Shown: positions 36,729 through 45,947, counted from the stretch's first letter. The stretch is DNA of 64,000 nt from a virus (IMGVR_UViG_3300034782_000062:118771-182770), one strand, 5' to 3'. Made by a program: numbers and translations. The notes: generated from the letters alone by a model not told the origin.

Positions 36729-37768
36729 TGTCCGAAGAAGAACTACCGGAGGGCTGGGGGGTCCACATTACACACTGCTGCCCCGTCCACGGCTGCAAAT
36801 ATGAATCGATAGAAGTGACCAAGGAAACGTCTGAATGCCCTGTTTTTAAGGGGCTAGTCGAGCGAGAAAAGAATTCCGGTTGGTGTCAAGAGCCGCATCT
36901 TGTCGATGACCCAGAGGCTTGTCGAAAGCCTGGCGAGCACATGCCTGCCACGAAAGAGCAACTGGCCCAGTGGGACCGCGACTACGAGGCCGAGAAGCAG
37001 CGACAGAAGGAAGAGATCGACGCTCTCTTGAAGCATGAAGAAGAAGGTGATGACGCCCCGCTGGATGTAGGCTTCATGGAGCGGCTCGGCGGTGACTATC
37101 CTGCGTCGCCTCCGTTTAGCGATCCAGTGCCCGACTCAATCTCCGTCGAGGAGACGGTGGAGCTGATGGGCGCGGATCCAGAACGTGTCTATCCAGTGGG
37201 CGATCGAAATGTTTTAGTAGGTGCTCCTGACAAGACGCTGGAGATGTTCAGGCGCCGACATGAAAAGCGTGAGCCCGTCGAGCACGAGTTGAAGACGTGG
37301 CCAGCCGAATTCCGCGCAATGAAGTCGGGTGAGAAGACCTTCGACGTTCGCAAGAACGATCGTGACTTCGAGAAGGGCGACATTCTCGTTCTGAAGGAGT
37401 GGAACCCAGGGACGACAGGTGCCGGTGTAACGGCTGACGAGACCTACTTTGGTCCTCCTGACCAGGGATACACTGGGAACGTCCTGAGGATGAAGGTTGC
37501 CTACATCCTTCGTGGCCCGATCTACAGCATTCCCAAAGATGTGGTCGTCATGTCCGTCGTGCCCGAGAAGAAAAAAATGTTCGATGTGTTTGATGCCGTC
37601 CAAGCCGTTGACGAGCTGGAATTTGAGGCCAATAAAGTGCTCGGCAGTATCGATGACAAGGACAACTGGCCAAAGACGACAAGGGATCGCGTTAGGAAAA
37701 TATTCCAGGGCGTTGATGGGCTGCTCCAAAAGATCCGTTCGCTCCAGTTCGAGATGAGGCGTCTATAG
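36725..37768 (+). CDS. ASCH/DUF3850 domain protein, 347 aa
   Basis: Starts with two adjacent ATGs overlapping the pyrE stop. The N-terminus has a CCPVHGC cysteine cluster. Residues about 190-270 (HELKTWPAEFRAMKSGEKTF, then DVRKNDRDFEKGDILVLKEW, then YTGNVLRMKVAYILRG) are a DUF3850 domain of the ASCH (PUA-like) fold, thought to bind RNA. A helical C-terminus follows. Probably an RNA-binding regulator; the exact target is unknown. Confidence 0.8.
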   Translation: MMSEEELPEGWGVHITHCCPVHGCKYESIEVTKETSECPVFKGLVEREKNSGWCQEPHLVDDPEACRKPGEHMPATKEQLAQWDRDYEAEKQRQKEEIDALLKHEEEGDDAPLDVGFMERLGGDYPASPPFSDPVPDSISVEETVELMGADPERVYPVGDRNVLVGAPDKTLEMFRRRHEKREPVEHELKTWPAEFRAMKSGEKTFDVRKNDRDFEKGDILVLKEWNPGTTGAGVTADETYFGPPDQGYTGNVLRMKVAYILRGPIYSIPKDVVVMSVVPEKKKMFDVFDAVQAVDELEFEANKVLGSIDDKDNWPKTTRDRVRKIFQGVDGLLQKIRSLQFEMRRL

Positions 37769-38167
37769 ATGCCGAAGTGTAGAGCATGTGGCGCTGAGAA
37801 CGTCGAGGTCGGGGGTTGCTTCGAGTGCATGGTCGAGGGCTGCGAGAAGTGCATTCACGAGAAGAAGTGGGTCAACCCCAGACTCATGACCTGTAGGGGC
37901 TGTGGCGACGTCAGAAAGCTACATGGCCTGAAGGGTATGGTCGGTATGCAGTGCGCCCTCTGTCGCGCGACGGCCGCAGAGCGCTCGTGGGTGCTGTGGC
38001 ATGGTTACATCGACTGGGCTGACGACGGGGACATGCTCTACAAGTACGAGCCCATCTGCGACGAGTGCCTCATGCGGCGTCACGAAATCTCGAAAGAGCG
38101 TTTTAAGGAGGTTCATGGTCACCCCATGGGTTACTACCTGGACCGGGAGAAGAGAAATGGGTGTTGA
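37769..38167 (+). CDS. Cysteine-rich zinc protein, 132 aa
   Basis: Repeated CxxC pairs (CRACG, CFECMVEGCEKC, CRGCG, CALC, CDEC) occur across the whole protein, indicating several zinc ribbons. It follows directly on the ASCH gene. Likely a nucleic-acid-binding or adaptor protein; no family assigned. Confidence 0.65.
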   Translation: MPKCRACGAENVEVGGCFECMVEGCEKCIHEKKWVNPRLMTCRGCGDVRKLHGLKGMVGMQCALCRATAAERSWVLWHGYIDWADDGDMLYKYEPICDECLMRRHEISKERFKEVHGHPMGYYLDREKRNGC

Positions 38168-38576
38168 TAAAAACGGACAGCCGCACATCTACTGGCGAGT
38201 GTGGAAGAAGGGGATGTCCAATCTATTTTTCCCAGCCGGACGTTACGAGAAAGCTGAGGCGCGCAAGCAGTATCGCGATCGTCACAAGCTCAAGAACATG
38301 CGCGGCGTAGAGGCAATCCCGTGTACCTGCGATGTCGACGGCTGCTGGAACTTCGCGACGTCTGTGTTCAATCAGGAAGTCGAGGGGGTGCAGCCAGGAT
38401 TCGTCGATGAGAACAGCATAATCGTTGACGGCGGGAAGTTTACCGCTCTCTGCGTGAAGCACACCGAGCGCTTCGCCAAAAGCTTGGCGGCGAGGGTGAC
38501 GGAGCTGGAGGATCGCGTCGATGACATGCAGAAGCAGCTCGACGAGCTGTCGTGTCAGGTGGCAGGGTTGGATTGA
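38157..38576 (+). CDS. Hypothetical protein with C-terminal coiled coil, 139 aa
   Basis: Start chosen at ATG 38157, overlapping the previous gene. An N-terminal beta-rich part (YWRVWKKGMSNLFFPAGRY), a cysteine segment (CTCDVDGCWNF) and a C-terminal heptad helix (ARVTELEDRVDDMQKQLDEL) are visible. Coupled to the next gene by TGATG. Confidence 0.6.
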   Translation: MGVDKNGQPHIYWRVWKKGMSNLFFPAGRYEKAEARKQYRDRHKLKNMRGVEAIPCTCDVDGCWNFATSVFNQEVEGVQPGFVDENSIIVDGGKFTALCVKHTERFAKSLAARVTELEDRVDDMQKQLDELSCQVAGLD

Positions 38577-38989
38577 TGAAACAGGAAGACGTCGATTTCT
38601 GGGCAGAGCTGGAGAAGGTGAAGGCGTCGCTACGACAGGGGGCTGTCGGGCGCGCTTTGGAAATAATCGAGCAGATGGAAGAGATCCAGAAGCACATGCC
38701 GCAAGCGATTGACCCCTTGGTGGTCAACGCAAACGGGACCGGTCCCGACAGCGGCCTTGAACTTCAATTTGACCACACTGCCGATGACATCCCGGAGTTC
38801 TACTTCGAGGGGGACGAGCTGTGCGTCAACGATGAGGGCTGGGACATCGACCCTGAATTCATCGATGAGATAACCACCGCGGCCATGACAAACACTGTGC
38901 TGGGGGTGAGCCAGATCGATCTGGGAAAGCATGTAGAAGGGCTTTTTCGGTCAGCGATCAAGCAAGGAAGGGTTCGGAGGGAAAAGTAA
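38576..38989 (+). CDS. Hypothetical acidic protein, 137 aa
   Basis: ATG in the preceding TGA. Helical start (VDFWAELEKVKASLRQGAVG) and an acidic, Asp-rich centre. Overlaps the next start (TAATG). Unknown function. Confidence 0.6.
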   Translation: MKQEDVDFWAELEKVKASLRQGAVGRALEIIEQMEEIQKHMPQAIDPLVVNANGTGPDSGLELQFDHTADDIPEFYFEGDELCVNDEGWDIDPEFIDEITTAAMTNTVLGVSQIDLGKHVEGLFRSAIKQGRVRREK

Positions 38990-39321
38990 TGCCGAAGAGG
39001 TTCAGTGGGGAGGTTCGTCTGACGGTGACGGGGGGGCACGCGGGATTGGTCGACGAGTACGATGTCCGGATTAAAGCACCGGGGTGCTCGCCGCATGAAG
39101 GGGTGGCCGCATTACAGAATGGCTACACGGGATTGAATGGCGCTGACGCGGCTATTGATGAAGCGGCGCGTCAGTACATGAGGTTACTCGAAAAAGACCC
39201 AGAACTCGCTCAGTTTGTGAAGCACGCCGCGAAGGATGGCGAGAGCTTTCACGTCGGACGAGGGAAGGCCGACCGATGGCCTGGTGGCAAGTCGAATACA
39301 AAGACTAAGAAGGGTCGTTGA
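38989..39321 (+). CDS. Hypothetical protein, 110 aa
   Basis: Begins in the preceding stop. Basic at both ends, with GKSNTKTKKGR at the C-terminus. No recognised domain. Confidence 0.55.
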   Translation: MPKRFSGEVRLTVTGGHAGLVDEYDVRIKAPGCSPHEGVAALQNGYTGLNGADAAIDEAARQYMRLLEKDPELAQFVKHAAKDGESFHVGRGKADRWPGGKSNTKTKKGR

Positions 39322-39327
39322 TGGCTT

Positions 39328-40146
39328 ATGGTCATCATGCTCACATATCGGTGCTCCCTCGATTGTGATCACTGCCTGGTGTCGAAGACCGGTCCCGGTG
39401 CCGAGCACATGAGCAAGGAGACGCTCGAAGAAACGCTTCGCGTCTTCAAAAAGATCGGCTCGAACGACCTGGGCATAGCTGGTGGCGAGCCGCTCGAACA
39501 TCCGCTTTTTTGGGAAGTCGTGAAGACCCTTCGTGACGCTGCGCTGGAGCATGGTTTTATCGTGAGGGTCGGGACGAGTGGCGCCCTGCTCAGAGGGCGC
39601 CTCGCAGAGATCAAGTCCTTGGCGCCTGTCGCATTCCAGGTGACCGCTGACTTTCGGTTCTATCCGCAGCTCGACTTCGTTGATGAGCTGCGAGCGTTGA
39701 AGAACGTGAAGGTTATCAGCTATCTAAGTTCAATATACGTCGGAGAGAAGGCGAAAAGGCGCGGCTGGAAACCTCCTCCTGGAACGAAAATCAGAGAAAA
39801 GAATCGCTACTGCGTGCACGCGAACAGACTATTGAAGCGCGGAGCAGGCGATGCAAACTTCCGGTCGTTCGTTCGCATGTGGGAAGCGTTGGACGGAACG
39901 TGCAGCATTCACGTGCATCCCGGGGGAGAGGTCCGAATGGGGCCGCTTGATTGCTGCATGAAGGTGACGACGATCGATGAGCTGCGCGCCGACTGGAAAT
40001 CGGCGTCAAGGGCGGCGATGGAGAGAATACGAACAATACTCCCCTGCGGAAAGTGCGGGTTGAAGGATGTTGAAAAAAGTCATATCAGGCGGTCAGACAG
40101 GGGTCGATCGAGGTGGTCTCGATGCGGCGCTGAAGCTGGGCATTGA
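39328..40146 (+). CDS. Radical SAM protein A
   Basis: MLTYRCSLDCDHCLVS contains the CxxxCxxC iron-sulfur motif and GIAGGEPLEHPLFWEV the GGE strand that binds SAM. A C-terminal CGKCGLKD cluster resembles an auxiliary cluster site. AGAAGGG precedes the ATG at 39328. A paralogue lies at 42837. The substrate is unknown; candidates are peptide, tRNA or nucleotide modification. The 3' end overlaps the next gene by 80 bp in another frame. Confidence 0.85.
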   Translation: MVIMLTYRCSLDCDHCLVSKTGPGAEHMSKETLEETLRVFKKIGSNDLGIAGGEPLEHPLFWEVVKTLRDAALEHGFIVRVGTSGALLRGRLAEIKSLAPVAFQVTADFRFYPQLDFVDELRALKNVKVISYLSSIYVGEKAKRRGWKPPPGTKIREKNRYCVHANRLLKRGAGDANFRSFVRMWEALDGTCSIHVHPGGEVRMGPLDCCMKVTTIDELRADWKSASRAAMERIRTILPCGKCGLKDVEKSHIRRSDRGRSRWSRCGAEAGH

Positions 40147-40543
40147 GATAGGGGGCTGGTGTCCCCTGGGACGTCGAGCTGAGGACGGCAAGATCCCCCA
40201 GAAATACCGCAGGCTCCAGGAGGCGCCGACGTCGAACTATCCTCAGCGCACGGAGTGGAACGTCCGGGACTCGGACGCGACTCTCATCCTCTGTCCCAGC
40301 ATCCCTGATTCGACGGGAACAGCTCTCACGGTGCGCTTGTGCCGCAAACTGGAAAAGCCCTGGTTCGACATCATCAACGAGCTGCACATGTTTCCCAACG
40401 AGAGCGATGGCTACGACCACCTTGCCTCGCTGCTAACCAACTTTGAGGTCATCAACGTCGCCGGCCCCCGTGAGAGTGGATTTCCAGGTGCTCAGGAGAC
40501 AGCAAAGTTCCGGTGCATGGAAATCTTCAAGAGGCTGAGATGA
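40067..40543 (+). CDS. SLOG-family putative nucleotide/molybdenum-carrier-like protein
   Basis: VISGGQTGVDRGGLDAALKL, GGWCPLGRRAEDGKIPQKY and RTEWNVRDSDATLIL reproduce the sequence signature of the SLOG-type putative molybdenum carrier/YpsA-like family. These Rossmann-like proteins are thought to bind or process nucleotides. In phages the role is unknown and could involve sensing or degrading signalling nucleotides. Confidence 0.8.
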   Translation: MLKKVISGGQTGVDRGGLDAALKLGIEIGGWCPLGRRAEDGKIPQKYRRLQEAPTSNYPQRTEWNVRDSDATLILCPSIPDSTGTALTVRLCRKLEKPWFDIINELHMFPNESDGYDHLASLLTNFEVINVAGPRESGFPGAQETAKFRCMEIFKRLR

Positions 40544-41085
40544 TTGTCGTTGGATTCAGCAGGTCGAACAACTTTCTCGGTTGGCTCATTCGCAAGGCGA
40601 CGGGAGGTAACTGGAACCACGCCTGGGTGGGTTACACGGATCCGGTGTGGGGAGGCCAGTGGGTCACCCATGCTATTTCCGACGGCGTCATTCCCCAGCG
40701 AGTCGAGCTTCTCAAAAAAAACTACGACGACTGGATGTGCTTCGAGGTCGTCGGACTGGATATCGAGGAGGGGATGCGAAAGGCGCGTAACTACGTTAAC
40801 AAGAAATACGATTTCAAGGCCGTCATCCTGAACGGCATCCTCCTTGCGCTCTACAAGGTGACGGGAGTCGAGTGGTTCAACCCCATCATCAATCACAACA
40901 AGGTCTCCTGTTCTGAGTTTGTGGCCCTGATCCTTCAGGGCTGCAACTTCGAGCCCGTCATGGGCAAGGACGCCGAGATGTTTCCGCCCGATGGACCCAT
41001 GGGTCTTTTTCCCATCTTTAAGAAGAGCGGTCACATGCGAGAGGTCGACTTCGAACGGTGGGCACAGGGAGGCGCAAGTGGGTGA
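40540..41085 (+). CDS. Permuted papain-fold (YiiX/NlpC-like) protein
   Basis: The start overlaps the preceding stop. NWNHAWVGY and NKVSCSEFVALILQG place His before Cys, as in the circularly permuted NlpC/P60 (YiiX/YebB-like) fold; the catalytic Cys would be in SCSEF. Such proteins hydrolyse amide or ester bonds in lipids, peptides or cell wall. The substrate here is unknown. Confidence 0.75.
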   Translation: MIVVGFSRSNNFLGWLIRKATGGNWNHAWVGYTDPVWGGQWVTHAISDGVIPQRVELLKKNYDDWMCFEVVGLDIEEGMRKARNYVNKKYDFKAVILNGILLALYKVTGVEWFNPIINHNKVSCSEFVALILQGCNFEPVMGKDAEMFPPDGPMGLFPIFKKSGHMREVDFERWAQGGASG

Positions 41086-41545
41086 CGCTCTCGTCGTTGC
41101 TGTGATTCCCGAGGAATACATGATGCCAGGCTTTTTGCGTATTCGGCGAGGCGGAAAGATTCGTCCTCTTCTTGAGGTCTACAAAGAAGAACATCCTGAG
41201 GACGACAAAGAGTGGGGACCTCCAACGCACAAGCTGTTGGAAATGTACCCCGACGCTTTCTTCAGTCTGGCCTTCCGTCCAGACGAGAACGTTTGGCAGC
41301 TCCCTGGCCACGAGCCTGACCCCGGCTGGTGGCAAGATAAAGAAGAGGTGGCTCGCTACTCCCAGGAGGATGTCGGCGGATCACTGAAGGAATTTCTCAA
41401 CAAGAAGCTGGACGCGCTGAGGCACATGATTCGGATGCCAGGACGATGGCTGCTCGGCTCGATCCAGGTCACAGAGGTCACCTGTGAGGCCGCTGGCGAT
41501 GACGTGGGTGTCCTGAAAGGTTTTTCTCTCAAGCGGGGTGAATGA
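41078..41545 (+). CDS. Hypothetical protein, 155 aa
   Basis: I start at the GTG at 41078, which has CAGGGAGG upstream and overlaps the previous gene. Mixed alpha/beta, tryptophan-rich centre (VWQLPGHEPDPGWWQDKEE). No family. Coupled to the next gene (ATGATG). Confidence 0.6.
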   Translation: MGDALVVAVIPEEYMMPGFLRIRRGGKIRPLLEVYKEEHPEDDKEWGPPTHKLLEMYPDAFFSLAFRPDENVWQLPGHEPDPGWWQDKEEVARYSQEDVGGSLKEFLNKKLDALRHMIRMPGRWLLGSIQVTEVTCEAAGDDVGVLKGFSLKRGE

Positions 41546-42843
41546 TGTCCGACGAACCCAAAATCAGAAACTTGATCGCAGAGATGAAGGAGGCCGCTGA
41601 GGAGCTTGGAAGGGTGCGAAAGAAGTATCTTCGTTCTACCGAGGGCAGTGTCTCGGACATCGTCAACGCTGCGAAAGAGGTGGCTCGCGTCGAAGAGAAT
41701 TCTCGCATCCTCATGATGGTCGCCAAGCTCATCTCGGGCTGGTCGCTGAACGTCCAGATGACAAAGAACGAAGAAATGGGGGAGGAGGCGACATGGGTCG
41801 CTGAAGAAGCATTTCGCCTGACCTGCGATCTTCGCGACGCAATCGTTAACGAAGACAAGAAGTTCGAGCAGCCCGACATGCACATGCGGCCGTTCCAGAA
41901 ACCTGAACAGAAGCCCGAGCCGGATAATGATGTGGCCGCGATCGGTGAGGATGAGAATTGCTGCCACTCGTCTAATGACGGCGAAAACGAGCCAGAGCTG
42001 TCCGTCAATATTCCGGAGGCTACGTGGCCTCCGATTGCCGTCAACATCGTCAAGCTCATGGTCAAGGCAGGGACCAAGAAGGACGGCATGAGCGCGGTTT
42101 GGTCCGCGGAGGAGATCGAGCACGGGCTCAAAGAGGTACACCCAGAGATCGATATCGAACTCGTCGAGCAGCAGCTTGAGGCTCTTATGTCTGTTGAAGT
42201 AGTCGTCAAGAGCCGTCTCGGAAACACCTCTGACCACGTCTACTGCGTGGCAGACAACGGATTGGAAGAAATGGACATCGAGGTGGGGGGTCCCGAGGAG
42301 AAGGAGCCAGGCAAAAAGGAGGCTCTCGCCAAGACGATCGGCGAGCTGCTCCTCACGAACAAAGACGAAGAAGGAAAGCTCCTTCCCTGGACGCTCAACC
42401 AGCTCCTGTTCGCGGCACGTGACAGTCACAGGATGATATCGATGACGGATGAGGATATCCGGGAGGCAGCAGACGAGTGCCCGGTCTGCGTCGAAATCAA
42501 CAACTGTCAGTACCCAACCTTTATTCACAGGGACGCCACCTTCGAACAGCAGCCGCTTACCCCCCTCATGAAAGAGTTGCACGGCCTCATGCTCAGGGAT
42601 TTGGGCGGAAAGCGCATGTGGCGCGACTACGACATCTACTCGATCCTCAACCGGATAGGCTCACTGCCCGACGATCACAACGAGGCCGTAAAGTACATGA
42701 ACGGCATTCTTCAAAGGCTTATCGATGCAGGCCTGGTGCGTTACATCCCTTACGCCACCGATCATCGATTCAAGGAAGACCGCTGGAAAGCGCTACTACC
42801 TCCTGAAGAAGAGGAGCCTACTGAGGGGGTCGAGCAATGCTGA
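41542..42843 (+). CDS. Hypothetical multi-domain protein, 433 aa
   Basis: N-terminal helical coiled region (residues 5-60), an acidic linker, then two segments that look like winged-helix modules (PIAVNIVKLMVKAGTKK..VWSAEEIEHGL around 175-240, and ALAKTIGELLLTNKDEEG and MRDYDIYSILNRIGSL-like later). It could be a DNA-binding regulator or primase-associated factor. No catalytic motif is seen. Its end overlaps radical SAM protein B. Confidence 0.55.
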   Translation: MMSDEPKIRNLIAEMKEAAEELGRVRKKYLRSTEGSVSDIVNAAKEVARVEENSRILMMVAKLISGWSLNVQMTKNEEMGEEATWVAEEAFRLTCDLRDAIVNEDKKFEQPDMHMRPFQKPEQKPEPDNDVAAIGEDENCCHSSNDGENEPELSVNIPEATWPPIAVNIVKLMVKAGTKKDGMSAVWSAEEIEHGLKEVHPEIDIELVEQQLEALMSVEVVVKSRLGNTSDHVYCVADNGLEEMDIEVGGPEEKEPGKKEALAKTIGELLLTNKDEEGKLLPWTLNQLLFAARDSHRMISMTDEDIREAADECPVCVEINNCQYPTFIHRDATFEQQPLTPLMKELHGLMLRDLGGKRMWRDYDIYSILNRIGSLPDDHNEAVKYMNGILQRLIDAGLVRYIPYATDHRFKEDRWKALLPPEEEEPTEGVEQC

Positions 42844-43625
42844 TCCGTGTCACGAATTGCTGCACCATGGGGTGCAAGCACTGCATGGTCGATTCCTCAG
42901 GTCCAGATGGCGAGCACATGACTATGGAGACGTTTAAGGCCGCTGTCGATTTTGCTCAGAGTGTCGCCGCCAAGGTCATTCTACTCACCGGAGGAGAGCC
43001 CTTCGAGCATCCGAAGCTCGAAGAGATGGCAGGCCATTTGAGGCGACTCGACAAGTTTCACGTCTATCACCAGGCCACGCTCATCACAACGAACGGCTCA
43101 TGGATCGATGATCCGGAGAAAGTGAAGCTCGCTCGCGAGTTGGAGCTGCCCATCCAGGTGACGAACGATCCGCGCTACTATCCGAAGATCCTCGCCAGGG
43201 AAAAGTTTCGACGTATCCCTGGAGTCAGCTTCGAGTCGAACCTCCGCGTTATTTTTCCCTGTCGCAGGACGAAAGAGAATCGTATCAAGCCCACCCGTAT
43301 CAGTCCTACGTGCTTCAATCTGAGAAGCGCGACGAGGAGCACTGGTGGCCTTGCTGGTGGCATCAGGGCGATCGAGCAGATGGGGAAACATTGCAGCCCG
43401 GCTGTCAACGTCGACGGCACCATCGTTACTGGCGAGGCCGACACCTGCCACTCAATCGGGACTGTCCACGATGACGTCCTGACCATTGAGCGCAATCTCA
43501 AAACCATGAAGTGCAACCGTTGTGGGCTCAACTCGAACCTGAGCCCCCTTCATCTCAAAGCAATCGGAGAGAAAGATGCCCAAGAAGAGGAAGTATGCCG
43601 AGAACACGGTAGTCCCGCCAGGTGA
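42837..43625 (+). CDS. Radical SAM protein B
   Basis: MLIRVTNCCTMGCKHCMVDS has the CxxxCxxC motif and ILLTGGEPFEHPKLEEM the GGE motif. A CNRCGL motif lies near the C-terminus. It resembles radical SAM protein A in size and ends, so the two are probably paralogues with related substrates. Start ATG 42837 overlaps the preceding stop. Confidence 0.85.
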   Translation: MLIRVTNCCTMGCKHCMVDSSGPDGEHMTMETFKAAVDFAQSVAAKVILLTGGEPFEHPKLEEMAGHLRRLDKFHVYHQATLITTNGSWIDDPEKVKLARELELPIQVTNDPRYYPKILAREKFRRIPGVSFESNLRVIFPCRRTKENRIKPTRISPTCFNLRSATRSTGGLAGGIRAIEQMGKHCSPAVNVDGTIVTGEADTCHSIGTVHDDVLTIERNLKTMKCNRCGLNSNLSPLHLKAIGEKDAQEEEVCREHGSPAR

Positions 43626-44085
43626 GTCCAGGGAGGAAATCACCGACCTGCTCCGTTTGTGGGGCGTAACCGGGATTCGGTGGTCGGAAAATTTCGAGAA
43701 CTACAGGGTTATGCTGGAGTTCGTCTGGCAGCATGAAGGTGTCAGCTACCACGCGCGCATGAACGTCGCCCTACCTGATGACGAAAAGCTCAAGGAGGAG
43801 GCCAAGCACAAGCGGCACGGGACCTTGCTCCCGGACAAGTTCAAGCGTCTCAAGGCGTCCCGAGGATGGCGAGAGCACCGCGTGCTGAGCATTTTTCTCA
43901 AGGGCGCCTTCGAGGCCATCGAGAACGGCATCATCACGCCCGAGCAGCTCTTCCTGCCATGGCTCGTCGGTAGCGATGGACGTACCGTCGCCGAGGCCAT
44001 CGGTCCTCGACTCCCGGAGATCCTGAACAACAGCGCGACGGCTCTTCTTCCTCCTGCTCCTCAGGTGATCGAGCAGGAGGATTAG
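43576..44085 (+). CDS. Hypothetical protein, 169 aa
   Basis: Overlaps the radical SAM gene by 50 bp. Basic start (PKKRKYAENTVV) and a central domain with tryptophans (LRLWGVTGIRWSENFENYRV) and basic helices. No assignment. Confidence 0.6.
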   Translation: MPKKRKYAENTVVPPGESREEITDLLRLWGVTGIRWSENFENYRVMLEFVWQHEGVSYHARMNVALPDDEKLKEEAKHKRHGTLLPDKFKRLKASRGWREHRVLSIFLKGAFEAIENGIITPEQLFLPWLVGSDGRTVAEAIGPRLPEILNNSATALLPPAPQVIEQED

Positions 44086-44727
44086 ATGCCGAAAGTTGTC
44101 CGAATATTGGAGCGTTGCCTTGGGTGTGGTTTGCAGCGAGATTGCGAAAAAGAGCCTCCTTGGGAGAGAGTCACTGTCGTCTATGCGGATCATGAGAGGC
44201 CTATCGGTTTCTGCGCTGATTGTTTTCAAAAGCTCAGTGAAAGAAGCATGTCCTATCGCTTGGTTGGTGAGTTGGACCTTGCGCTGGGGCAGCATTGTTG
44301 GTTGCATAAACAGCTCGCAAAGCTTGCCCCGCTCTCCACAGATGTAATGACCATCGAGGAGGCTCACAGGCTCCACTCTCACACACTCTTCGCGACAAAC
44401 CTAGTCGTGGATCGTCGGGCCTGGGAGATGATCGCGGACCTCATTAAAAACGGCATTCTCGACAGCCCATGTCCTGTCTGTGGCGACGCAATGGGTGGAA
44501 ACGACGACAACCCGAGATTCTCTGGAAACATTACGTTCGCCCGTCTAAAGGACGACAACTTCGAGGGTGACGACCGTGACCAGCTCCGGATCGTCTGTGG
44601 TTGCTGTGCTTCGTGGATACCGATCGTCCGAGTTGGCGATGGAGTGGCGATTGCGTCTCCTGACGACCTGTCGGAGTACGATCTGGTGATGAAGCTCAGC
44701 GAAGGAAACATTGTTTCTGAAGCATGA
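44086..44727 (+). CDS. Zinc-finger hypothetical protein, 213 aa
   Basis: Cysteine pairs occur at the N-terminus (CLGCGLQRDC, CADC) and in the C-terminal half (CPVCGDAMGG, CGCC), giving at least two zinc sites. Coupled downstream to a small gene by ATGA. Function unknown. Confidence 0.6.
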   Translation: MPKVVRILERCLGCGLQRDCEKEPPWERVTVVYADHERPIGFCADCFQKLSERSMSYRLVGELDLALGQHCWLHKQLAKLAPLSTDVMTIEEAHRLHSHTLFATNLVVDRRAWEMIADLIKNGILDSPCPVCGDAMGGNDDNPRFSGNITFARLKDDNFEGDDRDQLRIVCGCCASWIPIVRVGDGVAIASPDDLSEYDLVMKLSEGNIVSEA

Positions 44728-44945
44728 GGCGCTTCGACGGGATCGTTGAAGCTGTGTATGGGCACCTCACCAAGGTGCATGGGATAAAGGACGTCCGAGT
44801 GGCTTACGGCGGCAAGAAGGTTTTTGTATGGATAGGTAATCCTCAGGACGTTTATTTTGTTCGACAAATGCTTGAAGGTGGCTGGCGTGGGTTGTACATC
44901 GACGTGATGCCACTCGCTGGGGTAGGACCCCAGGAGAAAAGTTGA
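44724..44945 (+). CDS. Small hypothetical protein, 73 aa
   Basis: A ferredoxin-like pattern of short strands and helices (FDGIVEAVYGHLTKVHG, DVRVAYGGKKVFVWIG, YFVRQMLEGGW). Overlaps both neighbours. Could be an accessory to the thymidylate synthase-like gene; unsupported. Confidence 0.55.
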   Translation: MRRFDGIVEAVYGHLTKVHGIKDVRVAYGGKKVFVWIGNPQDVYFVRQMLEGGWRGLYIDVMPLAGVGPQEKS

Positions 44946-45646
44946 TGTCCTTGAAGCCAATTCACATCAAAGCCAGGGACCTGCCCGATGCCTGGTTTCA
45001 AACCGTCGATGCAGTTCTTACCCATGGGCGACAGTGGGTCGTTGATCATGGTTCCTATGAGGGCCAGAAGCGCTGGGAGCTTGACTGGGTGGAGATACGG
45101 GTCACCCACCCAGGCGTGCGCCCCCTCGTTCCTGAGATGCCTCAGCACCTCTCACACGTGCCTCCTCCAACGACCATGGAATATATAGAGGAGTACCTTC
45201 CCTATTTAATGACAGACCAGCCTCTCAAGGAAAATGAGCTGTACACCTATGGCGAGCGAGTGGCTCCCCAGATGGAGGCCATCATCAACCGCTACCGCAG
45301 AAACGGTTTCGGCTCCAACCAGGAGTGCATTGCTGTCGCCCGTCCTGAAGACATAACGCTGGATGACCCGCCCTGTCTGCGACAAATTGACACCAGAATT
45401 TTCTCCCCATCAGGGCTCCGAGAGGGAGAAGAGCCCGAGTTGCACTTCTTCGTCTACATCAGGTCGAATGACCTCTGGAACGGCTTCCCGGCGAATATCG
45501 CCGCTGTGAGGCTCATGCAGGAGTATATGGCCGAGTGCATCAGTACTGATGACGTTACCGTCACGGCCGGTGAAATCATCTGGAGTTGCAAGGGGATGCA
45601 CATTTACGACCACGCTTGGGGTGTGGCAAAGCTGAGAGTTGGCTAA
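44945..45646 (+). CDS. Thymidylate synthase-like protein (archaeal-type)
   Basis: DPPCLRQIDTRI contains the PPC catalytic cysteine context, and YIRSNDLWNGFPANIAAVRL and GEIIWSCKGMHIYDHAW match the nucleotide-binding and C-terminal motifs of short, archaeal-type thymidylate synthases. It may make dTMP or act as a dUMP/dCMP hydroxymethylase for DNA hypermodification. ATG 44945 overlaps the preceding stop. Confidence 0.75.
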   Translation: MSLKPIHIKARDLPDAWFQTVDAVLTHGRQWVVDHGSYEGQKRWELDWVEIRVTHPGVRPLVPEMPQHLSHVPPPTTMEYIEEYLPYLMTDQPLKENELYTYGERVAPQMEAIINRYRRNGFGSNQECIAVARPEDITLDDPPCLRQIDTRIFSPSGLREGEEPELHFFVYIRSNDLWNGFPANIAAVRLMQEYMAECISTDDVTVTAGEIIWSCKGMHIYDHAWGVAKLRVG

Positions 45647-45875
45647 ACGCAGCGAACATGACTTCTGCAGGATGAACGTGCTAAACACGAGCATCATGCA
45701 ACAGAGAAAGAAGGAGGGTGCTTTGGAGTTGGTCCGGAGCGCTACTCTGGGATTTTTACTGTGGCTAGCAGTGATCATTTTTACCTGGATGGTGATGGTC
45801 TTTGTGGCGAGGGTGGTATGTACCGGGGCAGAGGTGGAGGGGGTGAGGGACGATTGGGGTCTATCCTCGCGGTGA
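45639..45875 (+). CDS. Small single-pass membrane protein, 78 aa
   Basis: TTG start overlapping the previous gene. A basic N-terminal 35 residues precede one transmembrane segment (LGFLLWLAVIIFTWMVMVFV). Could be a spanin, holin partner or superinfection factor. Start codon is uncertain. Confidence 0.5.
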   Translation: MAKRSEHDFCRMNVLNTSIMQQRKKEGALELVRSATLGFLLWLAVIIFTWMVMVFVARVVCTGAEVEGVRDDWGLSSR

Positions 45876-45934
45876 TTATTGGGATTTTGGTAAGTCTTGT
45901 CATTTGGCAGGCACTAACCGCGTTGGGTTGCTGA
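45818..45934 (+). CDS. Tiny membrane peptide, 38 aa
   Basis: ATG 45818 follows GCGAGGGTGG. The peptide has a Gly/Arg-rich start (YRGRGGGGEGR) and a transmembrane stretch (SILAVIIGILVSLVIWQAL). It overlaps the end of the preceding small membrane gene in another frame, an arrangement seen in i-/o-spanin or holin pairs. Confidence 0.45.
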   Translation: MYRGRGGGGEGRLGSILAVIIGILVSLVIWQALTALGC

Positions 45935-45947
45935 GGGGTTTGAGTTA

